This document shows positions 1 to 10,177 of a stretch of 64,000 bases of DNA, piece after piece. Position 1 is the stretch's first letter. Every line of letters begins with the position of its first letter. The DNA comes from Chinchilla lanigera (Eukaryota > Chordata > Mammalia > Rodentia > Chinchillidae), in contig NW_004955460.1 of assembly GCF_000276665.1 (NCBI RefSeq), positions 2,463,450 to 2,527,449 of the forward strand, in the 5' to 3' direction. The notes under the pieces are model-generated. The model searched no databases, was not told the DNA's origin, and saw only the letters and a program-made list of their open reading frames with translations. The position numbers were made by a program, and so were the translations under genes.

Positions 1-870
1 AAGCCAGGGTCTGGGAGTCGTTACAGGCAGAGTGGAACGCTTTCATCTCTAATAACTGTTTATTAACACACGGTTAGCACTCTGCAGTCCACTTGCATAG
101 GTTTTTTGGTCACAAATAGAGGGCAGATGGCATGGCACTGCTGAAATGGACTCAGCAGGCTTTACCTAGCTCAGTGTTACTGGTGATGAGCTGCAGGTTG
201 GGGAAGGAAAGTTTGCTGTACTTCGAGGGCATCCCCGGAGGACTGTTGGGGAGCAGCTCTGGGTTCTTTGTCCAGCAACCTGTTGAGGGGTTGGTGTCTC
301 AATCCACGTGGGCTCTGTCTCTGGGAGAAATTGCTATTCCTTAGCCATGCCTTGCATGAGTAAGCCAGAAGCACCTGTGTCTTGGAGCCAGTCCAGGAAA
401 CGTGGGATTTGCTTTTGCAGACAACCTGGACACACACCTGTCCACAGCTATAGGGTGGGAGCTGAGGGGGGGATTCTTCAAGAGCTAGGACTGCCAGGAA
501 GGAGCACGGAATCCAGAGGCTGCTTGGTTGCCTGGCTCACCAGCCTGGGGAACATTCCTCAGTCAGGCTTGGCTAAGTTCTTTCTCTCCCTTTTCTATCA
601 GGTCTGCTGTGCACTAGGAGATACTGGAGAGAGGACAATCTACTTGCTGATAGGAAAGCAAGGACACTGGGGTCACCAGGAATTACGCAGGCATGTGATA
701 ACATGACCTGGTAAGGGGGCTGAAAGCGAACAGATAATGGCAAGAGTGAGATCAGTGCAACGCCAGCAACTCAAGGCAATGTCAGAACACAGGGCCCCAC
801 AAGCACTGACTGTAACCTAGAGAGGAGGCCAGATACGAAATGGGGGTCCCCTACAGAGGGCATGAGCTTG
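1..870 (-). mobile_element. possible ERV LTR, truncated by the window edge
   Basis: This block is clearly more GC-rich than the DNA that follows it. Read on the minus strand, its left end carries an AATAAA polyadenylation signal (complement of 59-64) followed about 60 bases later by the window edge, an arrangement typical of the 3' part of a retroviral LTR. Overlapping ORFs at 132-344, 308-706 and 177-437 (minus) do not resemble a known protein and probably reflect few stop codons in GC-rich sequence. The right boundary is a guess from the change in base composition near 870-910. It could instead be unique DNA. Confidence 0.3.
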
Positions 871-1195
871 AAAGCATGCTGATAAGGAGCCTATCACCAA
901 AGGGTCATTTAGTCTAGGCCTCAAATTTAGACTTTTGATTTTATCTCTAAACGAACTTGTTTATTTAGTCTCTGAAGTATGGTGACTAAATATGCCAATA
1001 TTTTCAGAACGGGCTATCTTATACAATACATTCCCCTTCTCAAAATTACTAACTTGCTAAATGTAAATATGCGGAATATATCACGTGATTTATGGCACTC
1101 TTTTGACATATCTTCATGTTTTAATATCCTAGAATCCTAACAAAATGGCAGCAGTTATATTCTTTCCTGAATGCTGAGAGATTCTGATTATTTTC

Positions 1196-1198
<3 letters not shown>
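871..1198. other. unassigned AT-rich sequence
   Basis: No repeat, exon or regulatory element is recognised. The sequence turns AT-rich after about 910 and leads into a CA microsatellite. Confidence 0.5.

Positions 1199-1227
<29 letters not shown>
1199..1227. repeat. (CA)n microsatellite
   Basis: An uninterrupted AC dinucleotide run of about 29 bases, followed by CTCACTCAC. Confidence 0.95.
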
Positions 1228-1231
<4 letters not shown>

Positions 1232-2239
1232 TCACTTCCAGTCATCCTACACCTTTATCATTGTTTGCAAAATCAAAGCGCAATCTATGGATAACTCACA
1301 ACTAAGTAACTCATGCCCTAGTTGTACAATCTGAAAACATTGAGTTGTGACCAACTTAACAGCAACCTGTGCTAAGGTACCACTGTGCCCCTAGGTAGCA
1401 CAGTGAGGAGATCATCAGAACCCAAGCAGGACATCACCTCTGCCTCTGGATTTGCCACTTTGTCTAGATGACTCCATTATTCTTCTCTGAGGTTCACCAA
1501 TATGATACCACAGCAAGGGATTAAATTAACCTGGAAAACACCTGCCACAGGATCTCTCAAATAGATATGCGCTTCCCCTTTTTTCCCATTTCTGGGACTC
1601 ATCTGTTAAAATAAGCTCTTCTCAAATTTTCATAGCCTTCTATTTTCATTGATAACAGAGTGTATCTAAATAATTAATACTGGGAAGACCAAAAGGGAAT
1701 CTAAGTATTGCCTTAATGGCAGGGATTTTTGGGGGTTTATTTTTCTATGCCAAATATAACATGTCCTATTCTCTGTTCCCTGAACACAGATTTGATCTGA
1801 TCTGATCTATAGATTATAACTATGGCACAAATGTATTATAATTCCAACTATGGCACAAATAACCATAGCACAAATGTTGAAACAACCCTCTCATAAATGC
1901 ACAATTACCGGGAAAGCCCAATGAGATGCCTAACAGAAAATATTCTTTGTCATGACTTCCTCCCACCTGACTCTCTCCAGAAAAGCCCTGAGCAACCCTC
2001 GAGGACCAAACCAAAGTACCTTTCTGTCACTTGGCCTTTGGTGATTCCCCCCCGGTTCAGAAGTGAATGTCCTCCGATTCAGCATGGAGCGTCACACAGG
2101 AATTGCTGGCTGACAGCCACACGTGTATTCATTTTGCTGTAGATAGGAACCTTGGGAATGGACCACGGCTGTCTAAATTCTGTGATTACACATTTCCTTG
2201 CTTCCGTTCTATACAGCAGACCACTCTTCTCACCTCTCC
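1228..2239. other. unassigned sequence with a small repeated word
   Basis: No gene or repeat family is recognised over about 1 kb. The word CTATGGCACAAAT occurs at 1820 and 1848 and, degraded, at 1864, just after a short GATCT repeat near 1793-1807. The ORF at 1897-2142 has no recognisable domain. Confidence 0.45.
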
Positions 2240-2640
2240 TTGAGCCTGTCCCCCAAGGTCCATGAACTGATAGCCTGGTCTTCAGAGTGACGGTTTTGGA
2301 AGGTTATGTGGGGCCTTGAAGAAGTGTCCCGTTGTGGGAAGTAATCAAGTCACGGTGGGTGCTGCCCTCAGAAGGAAACAATGTGGTCATCACAGAAGCT
2401 TGGTGAGTTCTTGCAAGAAGGTTGTTACAGAAGAGGGATCTCAGTCCTTCCCAGCTGTGCCTTGCTGCCTCGCCATGTGCTCTCTGTGTCTCCCCTGCCC
2501 TCCTGCTGTGATGCTGACAAGGTAAGGGTGACTTGAAAAAGCCAGTGTTATACTTTTGAACCTTTACAGCTATGAACTAAATGAACCCATTTTCCTTATA
2601 AGGTTCCTGGTTTTAGTTATTACACCATTTTATCAGAAAA
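2240..2640 (+). mobile_element. MaLR-type LTR (ORR1/MT-like), solo
   Basis: The block follows the layout of a rodent MaLR LTR. It has a 5' part like GTCCCCCAAGGTCCATGAAC, a central 'GTGGGGCCTTGAAGAAGTG' motif near 2308, a pyrimidine-rich CTTGCTGCCTCGCCATG section near 2460, and a 3' end with AACTAAATGAACCCATTTTCC and TTATTACACCATTTTATCAG. MaLR LTRs are non-autonomous LTR elements mobilised by ERVL machinery. No internal region is attached, so it is a solo LTR. The ORF at 2316-2525 lies inside it and is not a gene. Confidence 0.65.
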
Positions 2641-3885
2641 TAGACTTTTACACCCTTCAAACATTAGTTGTCTAGAGTAATAGAGAAATGTAACACAAGA
2701 CATGGATGACAGCCACATATGTAATTTTAAACACACACGGAGGTCGTGGTTTTATTTAGACAGACATTGAAGGTGATGCAATAACCTTTTCGACAATAAT
2801 AAATGATCTAAAAAATAATCTATGGAAGGCAGGTAAAAGGGAAAGAACATTTTATGGATTCAACCCTAAAGAAGCCAAGACAGATTACATACCACACATA
2901 TATTTTTGGAACACAAGGTGTTAATTACAAGCATGAGTGTGTAAAAGCTTAGAATAAATGAGACATTTCGAGTATGGAAGATAGATGGTTTTAGAAGAGA
3001 CAACCAAGACTGCAACAGAGGGACGTATATAATTTACTGACACAAAAGACGCTCAGTGCATAAAGCCAAACCTTTCCACTCTTGTGTTTATAAAAAAGAG
3101 TGGAAGCCAGAAATGGACATATGGTATCCCTGAGGAGGAAAGAAGACAGATGCAAAATAAGTTATGTTCTTGCCACAACAGGTGATCAAGAAATTTATAA
3201 TTTTTGAATTAATAACTAAGACAACTCCAAGGCCAGAGAGAAAACTGTCATTGTATTCTGAAGACAGTGGCAAAAGAAGAAAGGATATCAGCCCTTATGA
3301 GAAAAAGTCGAAGTTTAACACCTGGAAAAAGCATCGTTCCCTTAAACCCAAAGACTCAGCAGCCTTTGTAGAAAGTGTCCCTTTGGGGTTGCGGAGTCTT
3401 GTACCCCTTCCCCTCTTTTCTCCAGTCAGGAGACAAGAGGCAACTCGTAAAGGACTTGAAGACCAGCCAAAGTGTCATTTGACCACAAGGAAAGGGAGCA
3501 AGGGATGGCTAAGATGGGGGCCGTGGCAGGGGGAGCTGTCCTAGGGTTTAAGAATGATGGAAAAGACAAATAAGAAAGCAAGGGCTATAGGAGAAGAGGG
3601 AGCAGTAGGACACTGTCAGAACATCCCAGACTGTGAAAATGGAACACGCTTGGTATTTGAGATTCCTGGGTGTGAAGAGCTCAAAATAGAGTCAAACAAA
3701 CAAACATGCTGACCTTGAAGTCACTTTTATCAAAAACAACACATGGCCTGTATCAACTGATTAACCAGTATGTATGCTGTCTCCACTATAGGTAACAATT
3801 TGTGTTTTAAAAATATTGTACCTAAGGCTGCTTGAGAGGTCTCAAGTCCCTAGCAGAGGGCTGAGGACTTGACTCATCTATGTTT
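2641..3885. other. unassigned sequence
   Basis: About 1.2 kb without a recognised repeat. A 126-codon ORF at 3164-3544 (plus) is rich in Lys, Arg and Pro with no domain I recognise. It shows no obvious splice context or poly(A) tail, so I treat it as chance. Confidence 0.4.
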
Positions 3886-4028
3886 CAAATAACTCCATGA
3901 GGGGCTGGGGATTTAGCTCAGCAGCAAAGCGCCTGTCTGGCAAGCGCAAGGTCGTGAGTTCGGTTCCCGGTACCAGAGAAAAACCAAAAAAACAAAAACA
4001 AAAACAAAAAAAACAAATAACTCCATGA
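3886..4028 (+). mobile_element. ID SINE with target-site duplication
   Basis: A tRNA-Ala-like body starts GGGGCTGGGGATTTAGCTCA at 3901. It keeps a pol III A-box region (TAGCTCAGCAGC) and a B-box region (GTGAGTTCGGTTCC), then ends with GGTACCAGAGAAAAACC and an A-rich tail to about 4013. A 15-bp target-site duplication, CAAATAACTCCATGA, flanks it at 3886-3900 and 4014-4028 and is identical on both sides, which indicates L1-mediated insertion and a fairly recent copy. The 3' segment differs from mouse/rat ID (BC1-like) tails, suggesting a subfamily specific to another rodent lineage. Confidence 0.92.
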
Positions 4029-4659
4029 GCAAGGAGTTTGGTTTATCCCCATATTCCAGATGCAAAGTAACAATTGCTCTTTCCAGTAAAAATTATTAAG
4101 AACTACAAGGAAAAAAATTATGAGTCTTCTCTCTTTCAGGCACTTGCTAAGTTCCTGGATATTCAGTTAAAAACCCAGAATTGGGAAGTGACTGCAGGTA
4201 CTTGGATATAGTGCACTGCATTGTAGGGTCACAGCCAGCATGGTTACACATAGGCAAAAGGAGAGGATGCACCCACTTGAGTCCTTTTGGGTAAAAGAAA
4301 CATCAATTTTCGGTAAAGGGAAGGAAATGGGATGCTTACATTAACCTTTCCCTTGTTTCTCTACCTGTACTGGAAAAGCAATAGTGAGTGAGAATTTCCT
4401 ACATTCTGGAGTCATCCCCCACCCTGCTAATCATTATAGTCTCCCAAGGATCTCTCATGGCCCAGACCTCCAGTTCCTCCTCTAGAACTTTGAGGAATGG
4501 AGTCAGGTGAGCTAGCACCAGGATGACATAGCCTGAAGAGCTCCCTATTGTGATTCTGACACTCAGCCATGTGTGTGAGAGAAACAGTCCTGGAGGATTA
4601 GCTGAGAATAATGTCGATGTCACCAATATTTTAAAGATTTCTATAATTTAATATGAATA
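4029..4659. other. unassigned sequence
   Basis: Roughly 630 bases with no recognised repeat or gene. The minus-strand ORF at 4399-4626 has no recognisable domain. Confidence 0.45.
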
Positions 4660-4870
4660 GTAATCACCACAGAGGCAGATGACAACTAACATTTCTCAGC
4701 TGCTTGGTTTGCTTGAGGCACGCAGGTAAGTGTTTTAGGTAGATTACATCATCTAATCATGATGATAAATTCATCAGGTATTATGATTATTATCCTTCTT
4801 TTTATGAAAGACAAAAATAGGGCTTAGAGAAGCACTACCATTTGGCCAAGGTTAAGATATCCAAGTATCC
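4660..4870 (-). mobile_element. MIR SINE fragment
   Basis: The plus strand reads as the complement of MIR. There is an ACTAACATTTCTCAGCTGCT section, then GAGGCACGCAGGTAAGTG, TTATGATTATTATCC and GGCTTAGAGAAGC, followed by GGCCAAGGTTAAG. These correspond in order to the conserved core and 3' part of MIR. It is heavily diverged, as expected for a repeat older than placental mammals. Confidence 0.6.
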
Positions 4871-4894
4871 AAAGCAATAGAAATAAAACCCAAA

Positions 4895-5008
4895 TGACCA
4901 ATGATGTTGAACATTTTTTCATGTACTTATTTGCATTAGTATTTCTTCATCTTGGAAGAATGTGTTCATCTCAGATGCCCATTTATGGATAGGGTCTTTG
5001 AAATTGGG
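4895..5008 (-). mobile_element. inverted upstream segment of an L1 copy
   Basis: The plus strand here (GTTGAACATTTTTTCATGTA and following) is the reverse complement of the late ORF2 region of L1, where the sense reads roughly 'cataTGAAAAAATGTTCAAC'. It abuts a plus-strand L1 3' end. Opposite-strand 5' segment plus sense 3' segment is the signature of twin-priming inversion during L1 insertion. Confidence 0.7.
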
Positions 5009-5640
5009 GGGCCTGATTTTATGCAATGGAGTATAACTTACCTATAGAAAAGATAAACTCAAGGCTTTTATAGGTAAATGGATATAACTAGAGACCATAC
5101 TTGTAAGTGACATAAATTGGACCCATGTGTGTAAACATCATATTGTCTCCCTAGTATAAGAAGGTGAAAGAATAAATAAAATCCAAAACATACAAAGATA
5201 TTATGAAAGGGAAAGAAAGTGCTCAAAAGAAGAAACAATTGGGATAAGGGAAAGGAGAAATAGAAAGAAAGAAGGAAGGGAAAAATATATGGAGGGATAG
5301 CTGGGGTAATTGTACTGCTGATGTCTAATGGTTTATTGAAAGGAACAGTTAATGCTTTATTTATTTATTTATCTATTTATTTACCCATGTTCATCTGTAT
5401 CACTTACAATTTTTTGTTTTTATTTTTTATTCTCTTTAATGGCTTGATCATTCTTGCATTCTTACATCTGGTAACCTGAGCAACTTCGCTGAAGTAAAAG
5501 TATGTAATATAACAACCACTGTTAATTCCTATCATTCTGTTCTGAAACCCTGTATCATTCTTATTGTTTTTGTCTATGTTGTTGGTATTTTGCTATTGTT
5601 CATTTAAATTTTCTTTAAAATAAAAAAAGAAGTAAAACCT
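5009..5640 (+). mobile_element. L1 3' end (ORF2 tail and 3' UTR)
   Basis: It begins with the end of ORF2 (TATGCAATGGAGTATAACTT, AAATGGATATAACTAGAGACC, AGTATAAGAAGG) and continues through a purine-rich 3' UTR and a (TTTA)n stretch at 5356-5384. It ends with CATTCTTACATCTGGTAA, a TTGTTTTT-rich segment and AAAATAAAAAAAG near 5630. The terminal 200 bases closely match 59,845-60,055, so both come from one L1 3' UTR family. There is no coding capacity. Confidence 0.8.
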
Positions 5641-5833
5641 GAAAGGGGCCTAATGAAATATCTATGAAACTGAGACTGATTCTTCTACCAGTCTCTTAAT
5701 TTTTGAGTTATAATCCTGAGGTAATTATTTAATCCTGTCAAATTTGGAGTTTTCCATTTACAAAGTGGATACAGACTAACTTCATTTTGTGGGACAGCCT
5801 TGCTTACCTGAGATATTCAGAGGTGGGGAGGGT

Positions 5834-5858
5834 ATGCCTTCTAGTTTTTAGAAGGCAT
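5834..5858. other. perfect 10-bp inverted repeat, 5-nt loop
   Basis: ATGCCTTCTA at 5834-5843 and TAGAAGGCAT at 5849-5858 are perfect reverse complements around GTTTT. The hairpin sits in otherwise unassigned DNA, and nothing links it to a gene. Confidence 0.7.
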
Positions 5859-6129
5859 GCATGCCAAATCCTGATGTGAATCCATCTAAATTCATCTAGT
5901 CGATTCCACATAAAAGGTTGGTTAAATTGCAGCAAAAGAAGGAAACATTGGCCCTATGTGGAGAACTGGATAGATAGCTATACTTTGGCAATGTATTGGA
6001 AGCTTCGTAGGAATGGCTGAAATTTTTGGAAGATAAAACTGTTCAAATAAAAACTAAAATTATAAATGATAATACTTTAGCAAGCTAAGAGAGATCAGGC
6101 TTTCTGGAGTCTCTAACAACCTATGAATT

Positions 6130-6215
6130 TTGTTGGGGGGAGTACTAGGACTCAAACTCAGGCCTTTGCTTTTGCCAGGCAGGCACTTGTGCTGCTGAAC
6201 TATATCCCCTCCCAA
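6130..6215 (-). mobile_element. old ID SINE, reverse orientation
   Basis: The plus strand shows AGTACTAGGACTCAAACTCA, then GCCAGGCAGGCACTTGTGC and GCTGAACTATATCCCC, which is the complement of an ID body. Several diagnostic positions differ from the young copies and no clean target-site duplication is visible, so the copy is old. Confidence 0.75.
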
Positions 6216-6559
6216 TCTGTGAATATTTACTGATCTCAGGGAGCTTGAGCATTACTTAGAAGGGACAAGCCCAAACATGAATATTCTAACTTTAGTAATA
6301 TTGCAGATTAAATATGCCTTCTTTATTCCCAGGTTGCCAACAGAGACACCAGGGACAGGGAATTTCAGCAAAAGTATACCATTTTTAGTACTGGGGTATA
6401 GAAACATGTTTTGGAATTAAAAGCTCTGTCTTAAAATTCTAGATTCTCCCTCTTAAGATAGGTTTCTAGAAACTAATTTCTCTAATCAACAGTCATTTTA
6501 TCCATGAAAATGGAGCAATCATAAGTCATAGTGCAGTGTTATGCTGGGGGGTGACTGCG

Positions 6560-6610
6560 ACAGGGCCTTGGCTTGCAGGCAGATAGTAGGTGCTCAATTA
6601 ACATCAGCTA
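6560..6610 (+). mobile_element. MIR 3' end fragment
   Basis: CAGATAGTAGGTGCTCAATT near 6580 matches the conserved 'catagtaggtgctcaataaa' end shared by MIR and L2. Too little is left to separate the two firmly. Confidence 0.4.
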
Positions 6611-7639
6611 CCTTCAGAGGTTTCCTGAAATGTTTTATCTTCCTTTTAACAACACCACTGTCTACCAGAGTAACTAGAAAAACTACATGTGCTGCTGAGG
6701 CTTCGAGGTTATGGAAATAGTAAGGGAACTAAATGAAGTGACAAATTTGAGCTGGACCGGAGCAAAAATATTCTCCCACAAAAGCTTCCACCTCCATTTT
6801 TGTCCCCTCTCAAATTACTCAGAAGATTTGGTTTGCATTAAAATACAACACTTGGGAATTTTTTCTCTAACATCTAGTGTTTGGTCAATGTTGAGCCACT
6901 TTTAAATTATTTCTAGGAGAAATATATTTTTTCAAGTGTTTCTAAATGTGTGATACATTTGCTTACTCACAACAATTTTTAACATATGTTATTCAGCTTT
7001 GCTTTTCACAACCCACCTTCTTCTGAAAAGGAAAAGCAAAAAGTTACCTTAGGACTAATGCGAGAGAGGGGAAACTTCCACTCTAGGAAAAATAATATTC
7101 AATTTGACATAAATTAGATGCTTGCCAGGAACTCAAATACACCTGTCAAATAAGAGATTAAAATATGAAATAGAACATTAACAAAACTCAATTTCTCCGG
7201 TGATTGAGTGTAGGGTTTAACCATGTTAGAACCAAAGGGAAGGCAAGTTTGAAGGCAGGTCTGTTTTAGTTGGAGAAGGGAGTATTTACACAATGAAGAG
7301 ATTAACCACTGGAATTTTTCACTGTTTCCCCTCCCAAGTAACCTTAGGAAGTAAAAGGAAAAAATGTAGTTTATGTCTCTCCGGAACTGAATATTACATT
7401 TACAGTGCTTTAACTTATCAACATCCTTTAAAAGTTATGGAGCTTAAAACAAGTAAAAGTGCAATAACCAAACAGTCACAACAGAAGGTGATAAGGGCCT
7501 CAGTAATTGGAACTGTGTGCAGTGGGATTCTCTAGCAAGGCCACCTGACCCGGAGCAAAGGGAGCGCATGAACATTCCAGGCCACTTCCAAACACACACT
7601 TTATTGTTCTTCAGTTTGTGCTTATTTCCCCTTGGACGT
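6611..7639. other. unassigned AT-rich sequence
   Basis: No repeat or exon is recognised. ORFs at 6711-6905 and 7293-7535 have no domain and no splice or transcript support that I can see. Confidence 0.45.
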
Positions 7640-7800
7640 ACACATCACAAACTCTAAAGTGCCTAGGAATCCCCCTGGGGATCATCTTAATATGCAGAAT
7701 CTGATTCTTTTGTCTGTCAGGGAAGGAGCCTGAGAGTTTACATTTGTCTCCAGCCTTCAAGGGATGCGGATGCTGTGACTTCCTAGAGCTCACTATGAAT
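7640..7800 (+). mobile_element. MER5A-like hAT-Charlie MITE
   Basis: The order TCACAAACTCTAAAGTGCCT, AGGAATCCCCCTGGGGATCA, ATATGCAGAATCTGATTC, GGAGCCTGAGAGTTTACATTT and GGATGCGGATGCTGTGACTT follows the MER5A consensus (reading roughly tcacctggggatcttgttaaaatgcagattctgattc). MER5A is a short non-autonomous hAT element with no coding sequence. Confidence 0.75.
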
Positions 7801-8460
7801 ACCAAGGGTATAAACAGCACTCCTGGGTGATTTTGTTGTGGTAGCCTCTTCTAGAATGTGTGCCCTTCAATCAAGAGAGCAAACACAATTTTCTTAAATA
7901 AAGGCAGGCAAGTGTTAGTAAATAAGTCTTAATAATACTAATGTGGGAGAGGGAGGGTTATTTGTCTGTTTTTCCGTTTGCATCTACAAATGTATGACTG
8001 TCAAATATAAGAGGAATGTGTGTCAAGTGAACTAGGTTCATATTTTTTACCGGGATTTTTAAATCCTTTGAGTTTTTACTTCAACCCAGATGTACTGTGA
8101 CTGGCACAGTTTTTCTTAACAAATTTGCTTCTTTGACTTAGGGTGACAAACCTGACTTGCTTTTAAAAAGAAAACTCACTAAACTAAATGTTGCCTATAA
8201 GAAAACATTGGAGTTTATCTATATGAAGGAGGTGCACATATAGAGATACAACATTTTTGAAAATCAATCTGGTAGTATGTATAATGTTTCATACTTACCT
8301 TTTAGCCATGTGTAATGTGTACTAGAGAAATCTCAACATACAGGGGGAAGCCTCAAAGGCAGAGTACACTAAGCTATCTGTAAGTTAAATCCTAGCTTTA
8401 CAGTTTGACACACTTCCTTTTCTACAGGTTGATTCCCAAAGTGTTGTGAGAAGATCAATA
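7801..8460. other. unassigned sequence
   Basis: About 660 AT-rich bases without a recognised feature. Confidence 0.45.
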
Positions 8461-8582
8461 AAAAATGCCTGGTCCTGGGGCTGGGGATTTAGCTCAGCTG
8501 CACAGCGCCTGTCTGGCAAACGCAAGGTCGTGAGTTCGATTTCCGGTACAGGAAAAAAGCAAAAAAAAAAGTACCTGGTCCA
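8461..8582 (+). mobile_element. ID SINE with imperfect target-site duplication
   Basis: The body starts GGGGCTGGGGATTTAGCTCA at 8477 and contains GTGAGTTCGATTTCC, then a short tail with an A run near 8561-8570. The flanks AAAAATGCCTGGTCC (8461-8475) and AAAAGTACCTGGTCC (8567-8581) form a duplication with mismatches. The body lacks the GAGAAAAACC segment of the copy at 3901 and goes directly into A-rich sequence. Confidence 0.88.
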
Positions 8583-8964
8583 TACCTAGGAAAGCTCACG
8601 TGGTGTTTACAGGAGCTTCTGATTCTGCTGATTTTTTTCAACACCACTTAATTTTTTTGAGGAAACTTAGGAATTCACTTCGCTTATGTAAAATATTTTG
8701 AGGACCTACTAACTTTACCTTAACGTTAATCATTGTTCTTTGGCATGGAGGAGACCACTGGTCATAAGGAAGTGAATGCAGTAGAATGAGCAAGGCCGAC
8801 ACTCCCCTCCTTAAATGGAGGGACCAGTTAAGGGACAATGCAAAGAGAAAGATTTTCCTTTGATCAGAGGATGGGATCAGGATGAAGGACATTGTATGTA
8901 GTAGTGTAGCTATATTCTTACAAGAAGGAAGCAAAAGCAGAACTTTCCAAAGGAAAAAGGAAGA

Positions 8965-9066
8965 CATGAGGGATAGGGATATAGCTCAGTGGCCCAGAGC
9001 CTTCCTGGCAAATGTGAGGTTGTGAGTTTGATTCCCAGTACCCGCCCCTACACAAAAAAAGAAAAA
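8965..9066 (+). mobile_element. older ID SINE
   Basis: GGGATAGGGATATAGCTCAG, CCTGGCAAATGTGAGGTTGTGA and GTTTGATTCCCAGTACC form a recognisable ID body, followed by an A-rich tail near 9053-9066. It has CAGTACC where the younger copies have CCGGTACC, so it belongs to an older subfamily or is more mutated. Confidence 0.8.
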
Positions 9067-9612
9067 GTAAATAAAAGGGGAACAGGTGAAAAGACCTCAA
9101 CTGACAGAACACAAGCTTGTCTTCACTTTGCCATGGCTTCTCAAGGGCAGGGAATCTGCACCAAGATAGACATAAGTAGATAAGGAACATTTTCACTCAG
9201 AGGATAAAGATGTTCAAAAGGACACTACGGGGACTGAATGTAGGCATGACCCTTTGGGGAAAAAAAAAATCCTAACTTGTAGACATACTTGGTATGATTT
9301 AAAAATAGTTAAGTAAAAATGTATTGCTATAATGACACATTGCCATTAATTTCACTCAAAATACTGCCCCTCATTTCAAACGCACTTAACTCATAGAACT
9401 TGCAACTTTCTAAAGCGGTTCTGGAAGTCCTCTTTGGAGAATATCTTTATAAGATGTGTCCAAAAATACGGCGAATGCTGCTCCCAAATGCTATCCAAAA
9501 GAAAGGTAGGTTTGTAGAACATCAGGATGCATCCTCACCTACTTTTCTCTCTAGATCTGGCACTGTACAGCTCCTGGCTCTTCCTTAATGATGAAAGGTA
9601 AGCATTTTGAAT
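9067..9612. other. unassigned sequence
   Basis: No repeat family or exon is recognised. The ORF at 9400-9588 shows no domain. Confidence 0.4.
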
Positions 9613-9775
9613 AGATTCAGAACACTGAGTCAGCTATAACAGCACAGCTATGGAGGAAGGTAGAAGTGAGGGGAGGGGAAATGAATTAGGATGTATTATG
9701 TACATGTACCAACTCCCTGTGATGAAATGTAATTATTATATATTAAATATGTACTAATAAAAGAAAAAAAGGAAA
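9613..9775 (+). mobile_element. short L1 3' end
   Basis: A purine-rich GGAAGGTAGAAGTGAGGGG section is followed by GAATTAGGATGTATTATGTA, TACCAACTCCCTGTGATGAA and TATGTACTAATAAAAG. The same ordered blocks recur at 45,670-45,845, so these are two copies of one L1 3' UTR type. It is strongly 5' truncated. Confidence 0.65.
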
Positions 9776-10076
9776 TGAAAACACACACAATGAGGACTTC
9801 CAGAACTGCTTCAGGAAGTGGCAAGAATGATGGGATAAGTGTATTCGAACTGAGGGGGAATTAATGGTAATGTATCTTACTGTAATAATTTTTTAATGTA
9901 AACATTCACTGGATTTTTTTTATCTAATAGAAATAGGAGACAACCCTTCTAACAGAAAGACTTTAGGATGGGATATCCCAAAGAAACTCCTCATTTTCCT
10001 TGCATGGTCCACTGTCTGAATATTTATCTCTCTACTATTTGGAGGAAATTATCTTTGGCAGAAGAGAGGATAATTC
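9776..10076. other. unassigned sequence
   Basis: About 300 AT-rich bases without a recognised feature. Confidence 0.4.
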
Positions 10077-10177
10077 AGTTTTTTTTTTTTTGGTTTTTCT
10101 CCGGTACCAGGAACCGAACTCACGACCTTGCGCTTGCCAGGCAGGCGCTTTTGCCGCTGAGCTAAATCCCCAGCCCC
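10077..10177 (-). mobile_element. ID SINE, reverse orientation
   Basis: The plus strand runs from a T-rich tail through TTTTTCTCCGGTACCAGGAA and CGACCTTGCGCTTGCCAGGC to GAGCTAAATCCCCAGCCCC. On the minus strand this is a near-consensus ID ending GGTACCGGAGAAAAACC, the same 3' segment as the copy at 3901. Two chance ORFs (9968-10165, 10000-10233) run through it. Confidence 0.9.

Noticed and set aside
132..706. Overlapping ORFs on both strands at the left edge
   Set aside because: GC-rich sequence lowers stop frequency, and the region looks more like an LTR than exons.
3164..3544. 126-codon plus-strand ORF, basic and Pro-rich
   Set aside because: No domain recognised, no repeat or pseudogene hallmarks, and the length is possible by chance in 64 kb.
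3901..3975. tRNA gene suggested by A- and B-box-like sequence
   Set aside because: It is the tRNA-derived head of an ID SINE, with an A tail and target-site duplication. The same holds for the other ID copies.
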